64,000 nt of DNA from Penicillium oxalicum (GCF_001723175.1 NC_064651.1:2418001-2482000); one strand, 5' to 3'. Positions 1 through 16,119 are shown, counted from the stretch's first letter. The notes: a model not told the origin generated them from the letters alone. Made by a program: numbers and translations.

Positions 1-3000
1 GTGGGCCATCGACTGGGGCGAAATTGAATCAGATCGGTGCCGTTCGGGCGAGAAACCAGCCAGGCACCACATTTCGAACGAGTCAACGATCTCACGTTGG
101 AGGAGTTCCAACGTGGAGACTCTCTTTCTCTCTCTCCTGGGGGGTTGACGATCATGTGGTCAGAGCTGGGGTTCTTGTGCGGGACCCCGATCATCCAGAC
201 TACAAGGAAGATGTTGTTTGTAATACGTTGGACCAGAATCGCAACGCCCCGAGGGGCTGAAAGATCAGAAATGGATGCAGGGTAGTTCTGGAAATCCACA
301 GAGTTCAAGAGAATCGGTGGGCGCAAACTTGAGACTGTTTGAACCGCCATGTCGCCATTGAAGAGGAAATCACAGGTGATCAATTCAACTCGTAGGAAGG
401 AAAAGCTCTCCGGTCCGTCCACGCTAACTGGGACACACCGCTTCATGTCGCACGAACCTCAAGGCGTGCTGCCCTCGAGCAGATCGTCGCTACTCTGGTG
501 GAGTCATCGATCCCTCGAGTGCAAACCGTCAAGCTGTGTGGCAAGCAACTTTAGAGCGTCCGGAGTCGCGTCCTTTTCTGATCTTCGCCATTGGCAGCGA
601 AGAAGCAAACCCTCCATCCCCCTCCCCGCTTCCTTCTTTTTGTCTCTTCCACAGCTCGTGCATAAGACAAGCCCACGCTTATGGATCTGGATCTATTTGG
701 GGGGACGCCTCTGCCCAGGGCTGCAATATTCCGTCTTGGCAGAATGGAGTTCCACACCCCACCAAACTCAAATGGTCCTTCCATTTCCTAATGGAATCAT
801 CAGAATCAGCCACGAGACCGAGACCAACCGGCTAAGATAGGACCGCACGGGCACATCCCTGCAAATGGACAACAGGGGGTACGACCGAGAAACATAGACT
901 GAGCCAGCTTAGCAAGCAATGGAAAACACTCGACAGCTGATGGGGCTTCCCCAAAATTCAAAAAAGAAAACAATATAATGGATTGGGGCCGTGAACAGGG
1001 TACCAACAGAGCATATTCATCCTCCATAGAGCAGGACCGTTGTCCCTCCAAGTCCAAATCCATGGCCTTACTGCGGCCAAGTTGCTCGATTTTCCAATGC
1101 AAAAGACTGAAAAAGGCCGCCATGTGAACAGAGATGATTTGACGTGGACAGGTAACACGTGAAAGGAGCGACTCTGGTCATCAGACTGATGTTGGAACAA
1201 AACACTCGGATTACCAATGCATTTCGCCGCGCCCGGCTAATATTTACTCAGCGAGTGTAGACCTTGTTTGTAGTCAACTTACAGTAGACATGACAGCAGT
1301 CGGACGGCCGACCAGACCAGACCAGACCCCGTCTAATCATCTACAAGCCATCCTCCTGGCCCCCTCTTGGACTTGTCCAGACCTGCAACTGTCTGATGCA
1401 AAGGCAGAAGCGTTTCCAGCCACGCCCGTCTCCGATTTGCAGTCCTTGTGCTGACGGTTGTTTCAGCCAGTCCCAATTTCCCCAGATTGCGTGGCACAAT
1501 GAGGATGCACCGGGATAGTCGCGGGATACTTGGAATCTCGATGAAACTCCGTCAATCAGCGGGGTCCACGCCCCGAGTCATCCTTGCCCAAAAGGGGCAA
1601 CGAAGCGGATCTTTGATGTACACTCCTGGCACGCGAGGGGAGAGATCTCCCACGAAGCAGATTCTCTCGTGGTGAGTGTTGGCTCTGCCTGCTCGTAGGC
1701 GGAGGGAACTTTGGTTTGTCAAATGCGGGCAGGGAGTATTGGCAACTCGCAATGCTCCGAGATCACATGAGAATCAGTCGTCGCTTCGATAGAAGACGGT
1801 GTTGTGGACTGAGGTATTCTTTCTTTTGATAGATCTAAGGAGGGATCTCGAAATTGAGCCTGGATCTGGATGGCAAGCCCCCCCCCCCAAGGCTTTCAGT
1901 CAGATGCTCGCTTTAGATCTACTCTGTCAAGTGGTCAACCCTATTTGTTTTGTTGTTTTGACCCAAATTCAAATGGCTCTGGGCTCTCCACGTCAGGGCC
2001 ACGGGAAAGACGCATACAGCCGCGATGCGGGACTTCTTCCGTCTGGGTCATCCCCCCCGTCCCTATACAATCCTTGTGTACCATTGCACACAAGCTTCGG
2101 AGACTAAAACGGTGATGCCCGGAGGAAGTCCCTTGAACTTGCACAGCTCCTGAAATGGGAGACGCCACCTCATGGACGAGCTAGTAAGCTGAGGGGAAGA
2201 TGTACGATTTGACTTTTGCGCGATGCTCGACTAGGCCCGTAAGTCTCTCGACTTTCTCGGGTCGTATGGACTTACGAGACACGGGTCGGTGCCGAGGATT
2301 ATATTCTGCTGAGACGGCGCATTTGACCGTGTCATAGCCAACAATAGATCGGGGGGAGTCCATTCCCTGAGACTCATTTTCTCTGCATTGGCCGAAACAG
2401 TATCTGAGGTGTAACAATTGTAATGCATGCTACATCAGTGCATAACTGGCATACCATCCCCTGCATACTCATGAGTAACTCATGGAAAGCCCCGTGATCG
2501 AGGCAACGCGGATGATTGTAAACCATCGGCGTCTACCTTGATCCGTAATGTAGCTCCTGCGGGACTCTCTCTGACCGTGGCACAGAGAAGCCCTCAATGG
2601 CTGCTGAGGGCTGAAGCTTCTTAGGACTCTCGCCTTGGGTAATAACGAATGGATACGCGGCTGCATCCGCACTAACGCCATGCATGTAAACGAGATAGGA
2701 CTGGGCCATCTTTCCCCCACACAAGCCCTCGGCCGTCCATCACCCATCAAACCACAAACTCAATAAGAAAGAAAAGGGTGTTACTGAACGAGAGTCTAGA
2801 GAAGAAATTTTTCCCCCCTCAACAAAAAAAGATCCCCCCGAGACGAGGTCGCAGCGCGTCTCAGCGCCAAGTCTTTCCAGTCCTGGTTTAGCGGTTTGGT
2901 TCCCAGGCTCTGGGATCCACCTGCTGGCCCTCATCTGAGACCCGTTGGCGGAGCGAGGGATACATTGAGCCTAGCGAAAGGCGCGGGTCGCAACACGGCC

Positions 3001-6000
3001 AATATGCAACAAGGCGAGAAGAAAAAAAGAAAGAAAAAAAAAGGCACAAAAGGCTTCTGGACCGTCGCAGAGTGCGCCGTATAGTGGGGCGCGCTGGGTA
3101 GAGGAATTGTTGAGATTGACACCTGGATGGTGGATAGAACCTGGGCCACGGTGGCCGGATAAAAGTGACGGGATAGTTCAGAGCCCTTTTGTGTCGATCG
3201 GACGGGATGAGAAGCGGTGGCTGGGCAGTTCTGTGCTTGTGGGGACTGAGCGCGTTGCCGTTTCGAGGCGTTTATGAATCGCGGTGGAGGTGACGGGAGA
3301 TTTTGGACTTCTGTGTTGTTGCTACAATAGAGAGTCTCTTCGTGGTGATGAACACTCAGCAGAGTCAAGACTCAGTACTGCTATCTTCGTATTTTTGGAT
3401 GAGCTTTTACAGGACTGACTCAGTGCGAATTGGGAAGATCCAAGGACGGCAGGAGTCGACTTGGGGCAGAATTTTTTTGCATTCGCTCCAAGATCTAAAC
3501 AACAAAGGAGGATGGACTGATAAGAAAAAAGAAAAACAAAGTTGCTACAACAATCGCGCATTTGCCATCGGTCACTCTGCGGGATCAATAATCTCTTTCT
3601 AGCTCCACAAACCTCGCAAACTTTGCAGTCTACAAAGTCCCCCCCCCTGGCAAGGCACAAAAGACAAGCGATCGGGCAGGACCCCCTTTCTTGGACTAGG
3701 GTCAAGCTTTCATAGTGACATTGTACCTTAAACAGCTCGAGATTATGGCCTCTCATTGCCCGGAAACGGATTAAATGGATCTCATTTGGCTTGGCTCGGG
3801 GCTTCCTACACAACGCGCATCCTTAGTGCCTGGTATCTGCACGTTTCAAGTTGATCTGCCAAGCAAGACCTTTGGCCACCAAATGCTTAGTAGCACCTAG
3901 CCACCGTAGGATCTTCGCCCGTGGCCAACAAAGAAACGACAATCCTGTGGGAGGCGGTCTATTGTAATCAACAGGAAACGTCTAGCACATAGATATGTCA
4001 ATTGTCTTTGAGTTTGGATCCGTGTAGTCAGCGTATCACGACGCAGCTGTCGAAGAGCCCTGGGATTGACACGTTTTTGCGCGTCTCCCTTGTTAGGCAT
4101 CAGTCATGCCGTTGACGAGGGATGCGACCTGGAAGTCATCTTGCACCATCTGCTCTTCCTTGATGCAGCAACGTTTGACCCGGCCTATATGTCCTTGGCA
4201 AATGAATATTGATCATTCTCGTTGATATCATCTGCTTTCACGTTCATCACCACAATGACCACCACGGCAGGCGGCCCGGTCAGATGCAAGGTCGAATCTC
4301 CACCGCGCTGGCCAAGTGCAAAACAAGCTGCCAATTTCAAAAGCGGCTGCGAGGCTGCGTCCATTCCCGGCGCACGGTCGAATATGACCCCATGGGCTAG
4401 CCCTCAGTGATGAGAGTCTATTTCATGTTCGAGGGCTACGCTGTCGCCCACTAAAGGTGGGCGGGAGATTTTGTGAAATTAAACTATTGTCCATGGCGGC
4501 TACGCCTTCCAGAATGACTCCCTGTTGATACCCCCTGTACTCAACAGGCCGTCCCGCCTCCATTCTACTTGCGACACGGGCTGCTCAAGGGTAGGTGAGG
4601 TAGAGGAGCAAACCTTCAAACCCCCTGCTGGCAATTCCCTTGAGCATCGATGTGGCTCAGAACACGTACCATAGATCAGTCCACGATTCAAGTCATGTGA
4701 AGTATTAACACTTGATAAAGTGACTTGAAGACATGGTAGTCGCCTCGATATGGGTGTTATCCCGCACCAGGCGAATTGCCTCCAATTCTCCGTCTCGATC
4801 TCCATCTCGTACCCTGTTCACGAGAACGAGACTGGACATGAAAGAAGGCCCGCGGTTACAGTCCCTAGTGACCCACTTTCTCCCCGAGCACTTTTTGAAA
4901 AAAAAAGTTCTCGACGGCTGTCACCTTCAAATTGACTACTGAGGGCCCGAGAGCCGCCAAGTCTCTGCACGCAATTGAGGCAAAACTGCGCGAGCCCTGG
5001 GTTTTCATGAGAGATCGGGATGCGTTCCCCCTTTTTCGCTGCCGGACAGATCGGTCGGAGCTGGTCAGTTCTCAAATGCGGATTTGGAGCTTCCTCCGAG
5101 GTTGAACGTCTCGTCAAGGTGAAGCAGTTATGTTGTGCACGGTTCAGCTGTGCTACTTTGATGTAGTCAATGCTCAGTGCTATGAGTACTATACTCCTGA
5201 AGGTTGTTGCGGTGCAATGGGTCTGTTCTTGTCTGGAGACTTGGTCTCCTGATTTGCTTCTGCTAGAAATTTGAGAGGAAGATTTCCTATCACTCGTAAA
5301 TACCGATGGCAGAGAGCAGTAGAGGCTGAGAGACTGGTACTTGCATGTACAGTACTCACCACTGCTACCCTCCTGGATGCTCATAGGATGTCTCTACGAA
5401 AAAGATCGACCGTACGATATCCGATTCTGAACTGGTTTGGTCTCTGGGCCGTCCGACCCTCTCCAGCGTGCGCGAATGACGGGAGGCGAGTCATGGATTT
5501 GGCTTCAATCGGGTCCCCGGATGTGCAACTCTCCACTTTTTGGAGTTCCAATTCCCGCCTCTCAGCGCTCAGCATTTTCCCCCCATTTCAAAGCAGGACC
5601 TTTCTCTCCCGGTTTGGTCTTGCTCGTCTTGCTCTTCCCTGCGATCGTCTCCCCAGAGAAAGTGGTCGTCGTGACTAACGGTGACGGCTCGTCATTTCAT
5701 GGTTCCCATCCTCCCGTGGCCAATGAGACTATCGATGGTGAACTGGTTTTCATCTTGGACCCTCCGATCTGCCTCGATGGCAGGTCTTCTGCCCTCGTTC
5801 CCCTCCTCCAGAAAGATGATCTTCGGAGAGAGAGGATCATGACGCAGCCCTTTGCTCCCAGACGTGGTCGGGAACCCGCAAAGTGCACACTTCACTTCAC
5901 GTCGGCAAGGAGCGCCCACGGGGGGCTGTAGTGAGAAAGCGAGAAATCTCGGGGATAAGGTCAACAAGAGCTCTCCAGTGCATGAGTTTGGCCTCTGGGA

Positions 6001-7699
6001 GGTATGTACGTCTTGCAGTCTACGATCTGCAATCCACAGGACTATTGTCCTACCTTACTACGACCCTACTACAGCACGACTAGTATGCTTCGGGTCCATG
6101 AGACCGCCATGCAGGTCATTGCTTCAAGGTACCTGGGTCCCGCGCATTTGGACCTATCGGTAGGTAGTCGGTACTATTCTCCCTTGAGATGGCCCCAGCT
6201 AGTACACAACGCAGCTATGAACCGTGCAGGTGGACAAATGCATGCATCGACCACCATCCCATGTCCGTTACTAAATTAGTCTGACATGGAATCATCCTCC
6301 CCCGGTCCTGACTCCCAAGTTGTCAAGTGCGATCCCGTCTCCCCCTCGGCGGTCGCCATTGAGGTGGCCAGACGGTCTTGAATAAGACTAGGTTTCTCGT
6401 GCGCCCATGCACTGACAAGGTCCTGGACGCCAGCCAAAAGGAAATTGCAAATTTGTATCATTGGACAAGGGCATTGATCAATTCAACCGGGAGAATTGCC
6501 AGAATGTACAGGGCATGGCTGATAGAGTAGGCCAGGAGGCCTACAGTAATTGGAAATATTGGTGACGAATGGCCTTTGAAGGCAGTTAGTATATAGAGAT
6601 GGGAGTGCCCTCATCTCAACCACCTTCTTCGGCAGTGACCGCTTCTCATCTCGATTCAAAACGCGTGCATTCCATCGCAGCTAGTCCACCTTGTTCACTG
6701 TCTCTTTGTCGATTCTTCTCGTCCCAGCACCCTCCTCCTCTTCCTGTCCTTTGCCCTTGTTGCACCCGGTCTCTGCTCTCCTCGTCAATCAAGTGCAGAG
6801 CAACCCTCGGTCGCTCGGCCTCTATCATTCTCCATTGCATCGGTGTTCGTTCCGCCGTCCTTAGTCCCTCTTGGCATCGGTGGGATTGGCCTCGCGGCTG
6901 CACATCACTGCGATTTATTGATACGCCTTTTGAGAAAGTGGGTAAGTCATGACCAGCTGGAGAGATCTCCACTCTTTCCTGCTGCTTTAGTGCACCTCTT
7001 CCCTTTTCATTTTTCAACCTTTTTTTTTTTTTGTCCAAGTTGGATTTTCTGGATTTTTCCTTTTTTTCGGCCCAAGACTCCCCAATTTTCGGAGCGTTGA
7101 GTCTCCGGTCGTCCCAGTTCCAGCGATGGCAAGCTCAGCTGTTGGGTGGTCGGCTGAGCGGGTTGAGCTTTTGTGCGTTTCTGAGCGACCAGCTTCGAAG
7201 CCAAAAATGTTCCCTCCCCAAAGATGACAGAAAAAAGAAGAGGGGAAAAAAATTCAAAATGGGTGGAAAAAAAGAAAAACGAGAAAATTACTCCACCTTT
7301 CAGGCTACTGCACGGTTTCCTTTGGGTCCGGTCTCCGTTTCTCCAAGCTACTCGCCTCAACCAGTCATCACACCCGGTACTTTGGACATGGAGGCATGAC
7401 CCGTCTATCCTTTCGTGGGGACGGTTCTCTCGTCCACGGGCTGGTTCGGCGGATATAATACCTTCCTCGACCTCTCTACATCTACCTTTTTCCCTTCCCC
7501 TCATTCATCTTTGTTTCATCTCGTTCTAGCTGAGCTGAACGGTCTGTGATTGAATCACTTCATCTTCTCTTCCCAAGTGTGACTGCGTTGCACTACTTTC
7601 TCTTTTACACATTCGCAAGACGAATCTCCTCCACTGGGTCCATTCCACAATTCTTACCCGTCGACTACAGATCTAGTTGAACCCTCTCCGGCGATCACA
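1..7699. other. Long intergenic region without a recognisable gene
   Basis: No reading frame here looks like a known protein, and none could be joined across plausible splice sites into a longer one. All open frames are under about 165 codons and lack fungal coding character. The segment carries scattered homopolymers (C-run near 1881, A-rich tract near 3020, T-run near 7020). From about 6640 on it is rich in pyrimidine tracts, as expected of the promoter and leader of the permease gene at 7700. Confidence 0.6.
7454..7460 (+). promoter_or_regulatory. Possible TATA element of the acetate permease gene
   Basis: The sequence TATAATA lies 240 bases before the permease ATG and is followed by CT-rich DNA, a common arrangement for a fungal promoter and leader. 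The role is inferred from position only. Confidence 0.35.
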
Positions 7700-8678
7700 A
7701 TGTCTACCGAAATTCAACACAACGGCGCTCTGGAAAAGGACGTTGGTGCTGGCTCCGCGAGCACTGCGACCATGGACCACAGCCTCCCCATCCATCCGCA
7801 AATGTCGGCCGAGGAGCACGAGGTTGCCAAGGCTGCTGCTCGTTTCGGATATGGACCTCTGGCGCAGGTCAACCCCCAGGATGCTCGTCTGCGTCCCTTT
7901 GGTGGTGAATTCCAGCCTGGTCTCTACAAGCCCGTCGAGAACCGCAAGTTCGCCAACCCGGCTCCTCTTGGCCTGTGCGCTTTCGCGCTCACTACTTTCG
8001 TCCTGAGTGCTATCAACATGGGTACTCGTGACATCCCGCTGCCGAGCATTATCATCTCTCTTGCTTTCGGTTACGGTGGTCTGGTTCAGCTGTTGGCTGG
8101 CATGTGGTAAGTGACTGCACCTGTCATCCCTCCTTCTATCCATGCCTTTGTGAGTCGTGATCTCATGCTGATTCTTTCTCGTTTTCTGGTGTAGGGAAAT
8201 GGCAGTCGGAAACACTTTTGGTGCCACAGCGCTCTCTTCGTATGGAGGTTTCTGGATCGCCTTTGCTATTGTCTTGACTCCAGGCTTCAATATTGAAAAC
8301 AGCCTCGTTGCAAAGGGCGCCCCTGCCTTCAATAACTCTTTGGGTCTCTTCTTGATGGGATGGTTCATCTTCACCACGATCCTGCTCTTCTGCACCCTTC
8401 GCTCCACCGTGGCCTTCTTCCTGCTGTTCTTCTTCCTGGATCTGACCTTCTTGCTGCTGGGAATCGCCTACTTGATGCCCGTCGGTAATGATCCTAACCC
8501 CTCCATCCAAAAGGCTGGTGGTTTCTTCGGCTTCCTTGCTGCATTTGCCGCTTGGTACAATGCCCTCGCCGGTCTTGCCGACAACAGTAACAGCTTCTTC
8601 ATCATTCCCGTTGCTCACTTCCCCTGGTCCCCGACTGGCATCAGCCGCCGCACCAAGACCGACCGTGAGCTTGCGTAA
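7700..8678 (+). CDS. acpA: Acetate permease, GPR1/FUN34/YaaH family
   Basis: Plasma-membrane transporter expected to bring in acetate and other short monocarboxylates. Two exons, 7700-8106 and 8195-8678; the intron has GTAAGT and GTAG ends and its removal joins GMW to EMAVGN in phase, giving 296 residues, the usual size of the family. After a soluble N-terminus comes the family signature NPAPLGL at residues 86-92, followed by about six hydrophobic segments and a short basic tail. The start ATG sits in CACAATG context and no better upstream in-frame ATG was seen. Aspergillus has several paralogues, so acpA is my best guess among them. In that genus acetate control by FacB and carbon repression are known; I did not identify sites for either. 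Confidence 0.85.
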
Positions 8679-9673
8679 GCCAGCGCTCTCCAACAAACGA
8701 AACCTCATGATCTGGAGTGACGAGTGCGCTTTCATCGCGTGTAATATGATGATATACCCCTTTTCCCTTTTCCATGCCTGTATACGCTCTTCGCCTCGGC
8801 GTAGATGAAGTTGAGGTCGGATTTGCGCCCCATCTGTCTTGGGAAATGAGGATCCAGTTGGCATGATAAAATGTCACGTGACGCCTTCAAGCCCCGGAGA
8901 GGAGGGAGAGAGCGGCAAATCACGATCGGTTCTTGTCGTTATTCACCGTGCATTGCCCGAGAGACTTTGTCGTCTTGCTCAATCCCGTCGATCCAACAGA
9001 GGATTACAAGGCACAAATTGCTGTCTTGCCACTCGAGGTTCGCTTGGACATTGCTTTGCTGTGTTGAAGGTTTCTTCGGGGGAAAAATGTCGAAACCTTG
9101 GTGCCGCCGGCTTTTGAGTGGCTTTGCTTTTTTCCCGCTTGCTTGTTAATAACTGTCTCTAAATAATAATCCACCCACCTGACGATATTCTTATGCTGCT
9201 TCTTTTCTCTGGGTGTAGACGGGCAATGGATCTTGGACCTTGGTAACGACCGTCCTCGTCCAGGAGATGTTTTCATATCACGAAGCTGCAAGGCGACATT
9301 TTTCACCCGTCATCTGTCGTCTGGCATGGCTGCAGACTGTGAAAAGGTTGCAGTATCAAGGGCGCTTGCGAGGAGGTGCAACTTCCCAAGACAGAATTGG
9401 CAAATCCAGATCCGATCGAATCTTCCAATGTCTGCGAGATCCAGAATTTCCGGCCGAACAGCTAGCCTTTGCCAAGCTTTCCAGGCAGCATGCTAACTTT
9501 TCACAAGAAGACAGCAACGACGAAATTCTGATAATAAAAAAAGAGTATTCCGCAATCAAGTGAGGAGACTTCCCCTCAAGGCTCGTGGTTTAGCGCGCTA
9601 TGACGATATCCGGCTGCGTGAACTCAGCAAGAGAAGAGGTTCGAGATAAGCTTTTTGCCAAGTCTCATGGCAT

Positions 9674-9711
9674 AAGACGAGATGCAAGCCACAAGACGAG
9701 ATGTAAGCCAC
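9674..9711. repeat. 19-bp tandem duplication
   Basis: Two adjacent 19-bp copies, 9674-9692 and 9693-9711, each beginning AAGACGAGATG; they differ by one C/T transition. There is no associated gene. Confidence 0.8.
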
Positions 9712-11427
9712 AAGGAGCGAATTGGCAAAGACTCTTTGTTCCGATATAAATGGCCAACAACACTTGTATTCCTTTCTCTTGTTGAAAAGCCTTTTTCGAA
9801 TAGAATTGCGACCGGGAACGTGACCAGTGGAAGGTGGAAAGTGCAAGGCCTTTTGCTGTGACTCGTGCTGATCAGATATTATGCGCATGTGGACGCTCGT
9901 GTCAGAGTCAACGACGTTGTAAATAGCGATGGATGTATGGCAAAATGGGCCGGATGCTCCATCTCCCTGTAGGTGGTCTTGTTCACTCTCGACCAATTAG
10001 GTAGTGGACACATGAGGAGATCGAATCCAGCCTGGCCTGCAGACCGTAGGAAGACGGGGATATTGAAAGATCTGATGCCCGGACAGTGTTTCTTTTTCTT
10101 GGTCGAGACAAGACGACGGAGTATATGCATGGGATCTGAAAGGTTGACCTCCAGTCTGTAAGCAGTGCCTAAAAGCATGATAGCTAGATCGGACTCTCGA
10201 CTCCAAGGGGGAGATTGAAAGAGTATTGAAAAGACTCCATCCAGGAGATTAGTATAAGGAGTACAAAAAGAGAAAGAAGAGAAGAAGGAGAGGGAGAGAA
10301 AAGTGCACGAGTCTCCCCCTTTCCCTTATTTTTACTCTCATTCATCTTACTCGACATGTCCGAACGATCACCGAGATCCACCCGGTGCAAACTCGGCCCA
10401 CACTCGGCCTCCAATGAAGAGCGGAGCTGCAAGGTACAGTGCATAAATGTCGTATGGAGCCTGTGTGTTTCAATGGTCTCGATTCAACACATGTGCTAAA
10501 CATCAGCAAGCTAGTAACTAGTAGCTGGTGATTCGTCATTTTGTTTTAGGGGAGCCACATTAGGCCAATAGTAAGATGGCCCAGCATCTTTTGTGGGCGA
10601 CCGGTCCGGACCGAAGGAACAAGCATGGGTCATCGGGTGTATATGTTATGGTGTGACGATGAAAAGAATGGCATTGATTCGGTCACATATGTCGAGTGCG
10701 ATTTGGATATCATGCACACTAATTTCTGGAGCAACGTCGCTCGTTTCAACTTCCCTTACTAGGCTATGGCGTGTAGGATGGGCAGGTAGTGAGATGCACA
10801 TTTGTGTAAATCGATGTTCTAGCCTGCCTTGAGAGGTGCCCAACCTACCTAGGTAACACGCGCAGTTGGTAAATGGAGATTTATTTTTCAACGATACAAA
10901 TCTGCAAGAAAATGGCCAGCAAGTGACCCCGCTACGATCAGGTTGGCAGTATTTCATCCCCTGTGATCCTTCCATGTCGAAAGAGCACCCCCAGACTCCA
11001 CGAGACAAAGTTTTACCAAGCGTACTAGGTTGAAATTGCTAAATTTTCCTGGTTTATGAACAATTCAAGTCTTTTCCTGGGCATCTGGTCGCCAGAAACA
11101 GCCTCTTTTTAGGTCTAAAGTCGCTACTGGGATATCCTTTAATTTCCTTGTCTAAAGTAAGTTCTTTTAGGTGAAAAGCTGCTACTATGGTATTTGAATA
11201 GCTTCACAAGAGCACGATTACAATAGAATCTCCATTTCCGAAGTTTAGTGACTCCGGAGCTCCGAGTCAAGCAGTAATTACGGTGATGATTTGCGGGGCG
11301 AAGCACCGCTTACACAAAGTGACGCGGTTGTCGGCCTCTGCGAATTATCTTAGCGGCAGTACTAACTAGTGGTAGAATACTTAATATAGCGCAGAATTTA
11401 ATATAGACTTTAAAATAGATTCTAATA

Positions 11428-11852
11428 GTGAATTGAGAGTGAATTGAGAGTGAATTGAGAGTGAATTGAGAGTGAATTGAGAGTGAATTGAGAGTGAATC
11501 GAGAGTGAATTGAGAGTGAATTGAGAGTGAATTGAGAGTGAATTGAGAGTGAATTGAGAGTGAATTGAGAGTGAATTGAGAGTGAATTGAGAGTGAATTG
11601 AGAGTGAATTGAGAGTGAATTGAGAGTGAATTGAGAGTGAATTGAGAGTGAATTGAGAGTGAATTGAGAGTGAATTGAGAGTGAATTGAGAGTGAATTGA
11701 GAGTGAATTGAGAGTGAATTGAGAGTGAATCGAGAGTGAATTGAGAGTGAATTGAGAGTGAATTGAGAGTGAATCGAGAGTGAATCGAGAGTGAATTGAG
11801 AGTGAATTGAGAGTGAATCGAGAGTGAATTGAGAGTGAATTGAGAGTGAATC
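11428..11852. repeat. Minisatellite, 11-bp unit GTGAATTGAGA, about 39 copies
   Basis: A nearly perfect head-to-tail array of the 11-bp unit GTGAATTGAGA covers about 425 bp. Variants are almost all one T-to-C change giving GTGAATCGAGA (near 11499, 11730, 11771, 11782 and 11815, plus the terminal unit). An 11-bp unit stays open in some frames, but no flanking gene enters the array. It lies in AT-rich DNA about 560 bp upstream of a decayed gene. Confidence 0.95.
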
Positions 11853-12412
11853 AGCCCCTATAACCTACGTTTAATCGATCCTTATATCGAAAATAAGTCT
11901 ATAACTACTCTGCCATGTTCACGACTAAATAATTTATCTCGTCTGTACTGAATAGAATTCAGGCATAAGCGGCCGGTAAGCGCCACAATCTGATCCTAAG
12001 ACCGTTGGGCGCTACTAGAGAATAGCTAGTATTAGCGCAAGGACAGTAGGCAGACGCTCCTTCTCTCGGAGTAAACGCCTGCCCTCTTACTCTTAAGGTT
12101 CCCCCCGCTTAAATACTAGAATCCTCACTCATTGTTTTCTCTAGAGGCTTACCGCAGATAATTTCTTTTCTCGCTATTAACTTACAATCATCTTCTCTCT
12201 TCTCACCATCATCTTCTCACATTCACCGAAAGAAACGGTTCCAGAAATACACTCTCACCATATCAACTAGAAAAGGGGATAAGACTAAGGTCAAGAAGAG
12301 ACTAGCCCTGAGGGCTAGAAGCTGGCGGGCTTGGGAAAAAGCCCATGACTCATCTAAACTTCAACTCTGGCGAGGAACGGTACCTGTCCATTCCATATCT
12401 CCCTTCCTTCGC

Positions 12413-13202
12413 ATGACAGCTTCAACTAATCCACTTATACTACAGTCACGCCCAGATCGTCTACCATAGTTCAGTCGAGAAAAAGGAAAATCTTCTCGAC
12501 GCCTGCGTGGAGAAAATGGCCAAGGAGGCACCGTCGCTGCAATACGATGCTGAGCAGGGAGTAGCTGCTAATCAAGGCGGCTTCGGCCTTCTTGCGGAAA
12601 TGCGCGGCATGCGTGCAGAGTGGGCCAAAATGAACGATTGAATCAAAGACCTCGAATCGAATCAGCAGAGCCATCTGGGTCAGATCAAAAAACTTGAATC
12701 GCATCGGCAGAGCCATCTGGATCTTCGACAAAGGGCCATTTCCTCATGGGTGCGAGATGCACTTAAAAAGGACACAGAGCGACGTAAGGAAGAGATCCGT
12801 CGACTCAACAAGGGGCCAATTCACGGCGGTGACGTGCGTTCTGACACAATGGTCGTCACCGAACGCTACCGGAAGACAAGCACGGAATGGAAGTCATTTC
12901 AAACCTTGTATGGCCTCACCCCAGAAGCCATTCAAGATCTCGGTACGGTCTACACATTCACCCTCCATGCTCCCTTGAATTACTAACCTGTTCTAGACCA
13001 AGCACAATGCTCGGAATCCTTGCAAGCGTTGAACAGAGCGGCTTCAATTCTGTTCGAGAAGCGTTGCGCACGCCTGCCAGCTGAAGTGCTCCGCAAACGA
13101 GACGATCTTGTCGCCTTGATAGTCCAGGAAAATTATGAAGAGGCCGAGAAAATGAGCCGCACTTTTCTCTGTAAGGAGGAGTCCTCTGTGGCTGAAGAGT
13201 AG
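12413..13202 (+). pseudogene. Decayed two-exon gene of unknown function
   Basis: Family not recognised. The 3' part looks like a real gene: 12750-12942, an intron 12943-12996 with a perfect TACTAAC branch site and TTCTAG acceptor, then 12997-13202 ending in TAG. It encodes a charged, probably helical protein with ELK/RR-rich stretches. Reading upstream in the same frame gives a further coding-like stretch (starting about VEKKENLLDACV, 12473) that is cut by an in-frame TGA at 12638-12640. A putative start region at 12413 (MTASTNPLILQSRPDRLP) ends in TAG and lies in another frame. I therefore see at least two stops and a frameshift in an otherwise conserved-looking gene. A short product starting at 12750 (132 residues) remains possible. 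Confidence 0.5.

Positions 13203-16119
<2,917 letters not shown>

Larger units (their letters stand above)
8679..12412. other. Gene-poor spacer with repeats
   Basis: No gene recognised. It holds the 10-bp palindrome GTCACGTGAC at 8873-8882, a 19-bp tandem duplication at 9674-9711, the palindrome TACCTAGGTA at 10846-10855 and the minisatellite at 11428-11852. From about 11030 onward the DNA becomes AT-rich and its short open frames look random. Confidence 0.6.

Noticed and set aside
7673..8407. 244-codon minus-strand frame over the permease
   Set aside because: It is the antisense shadow of the permease exons; codon bias belongs to the plus strand.
11428..11852. CRISPR-like array
   Set aside because: The units are contiguous 11-bp repeats without spacers and the genome is eukaryotic.
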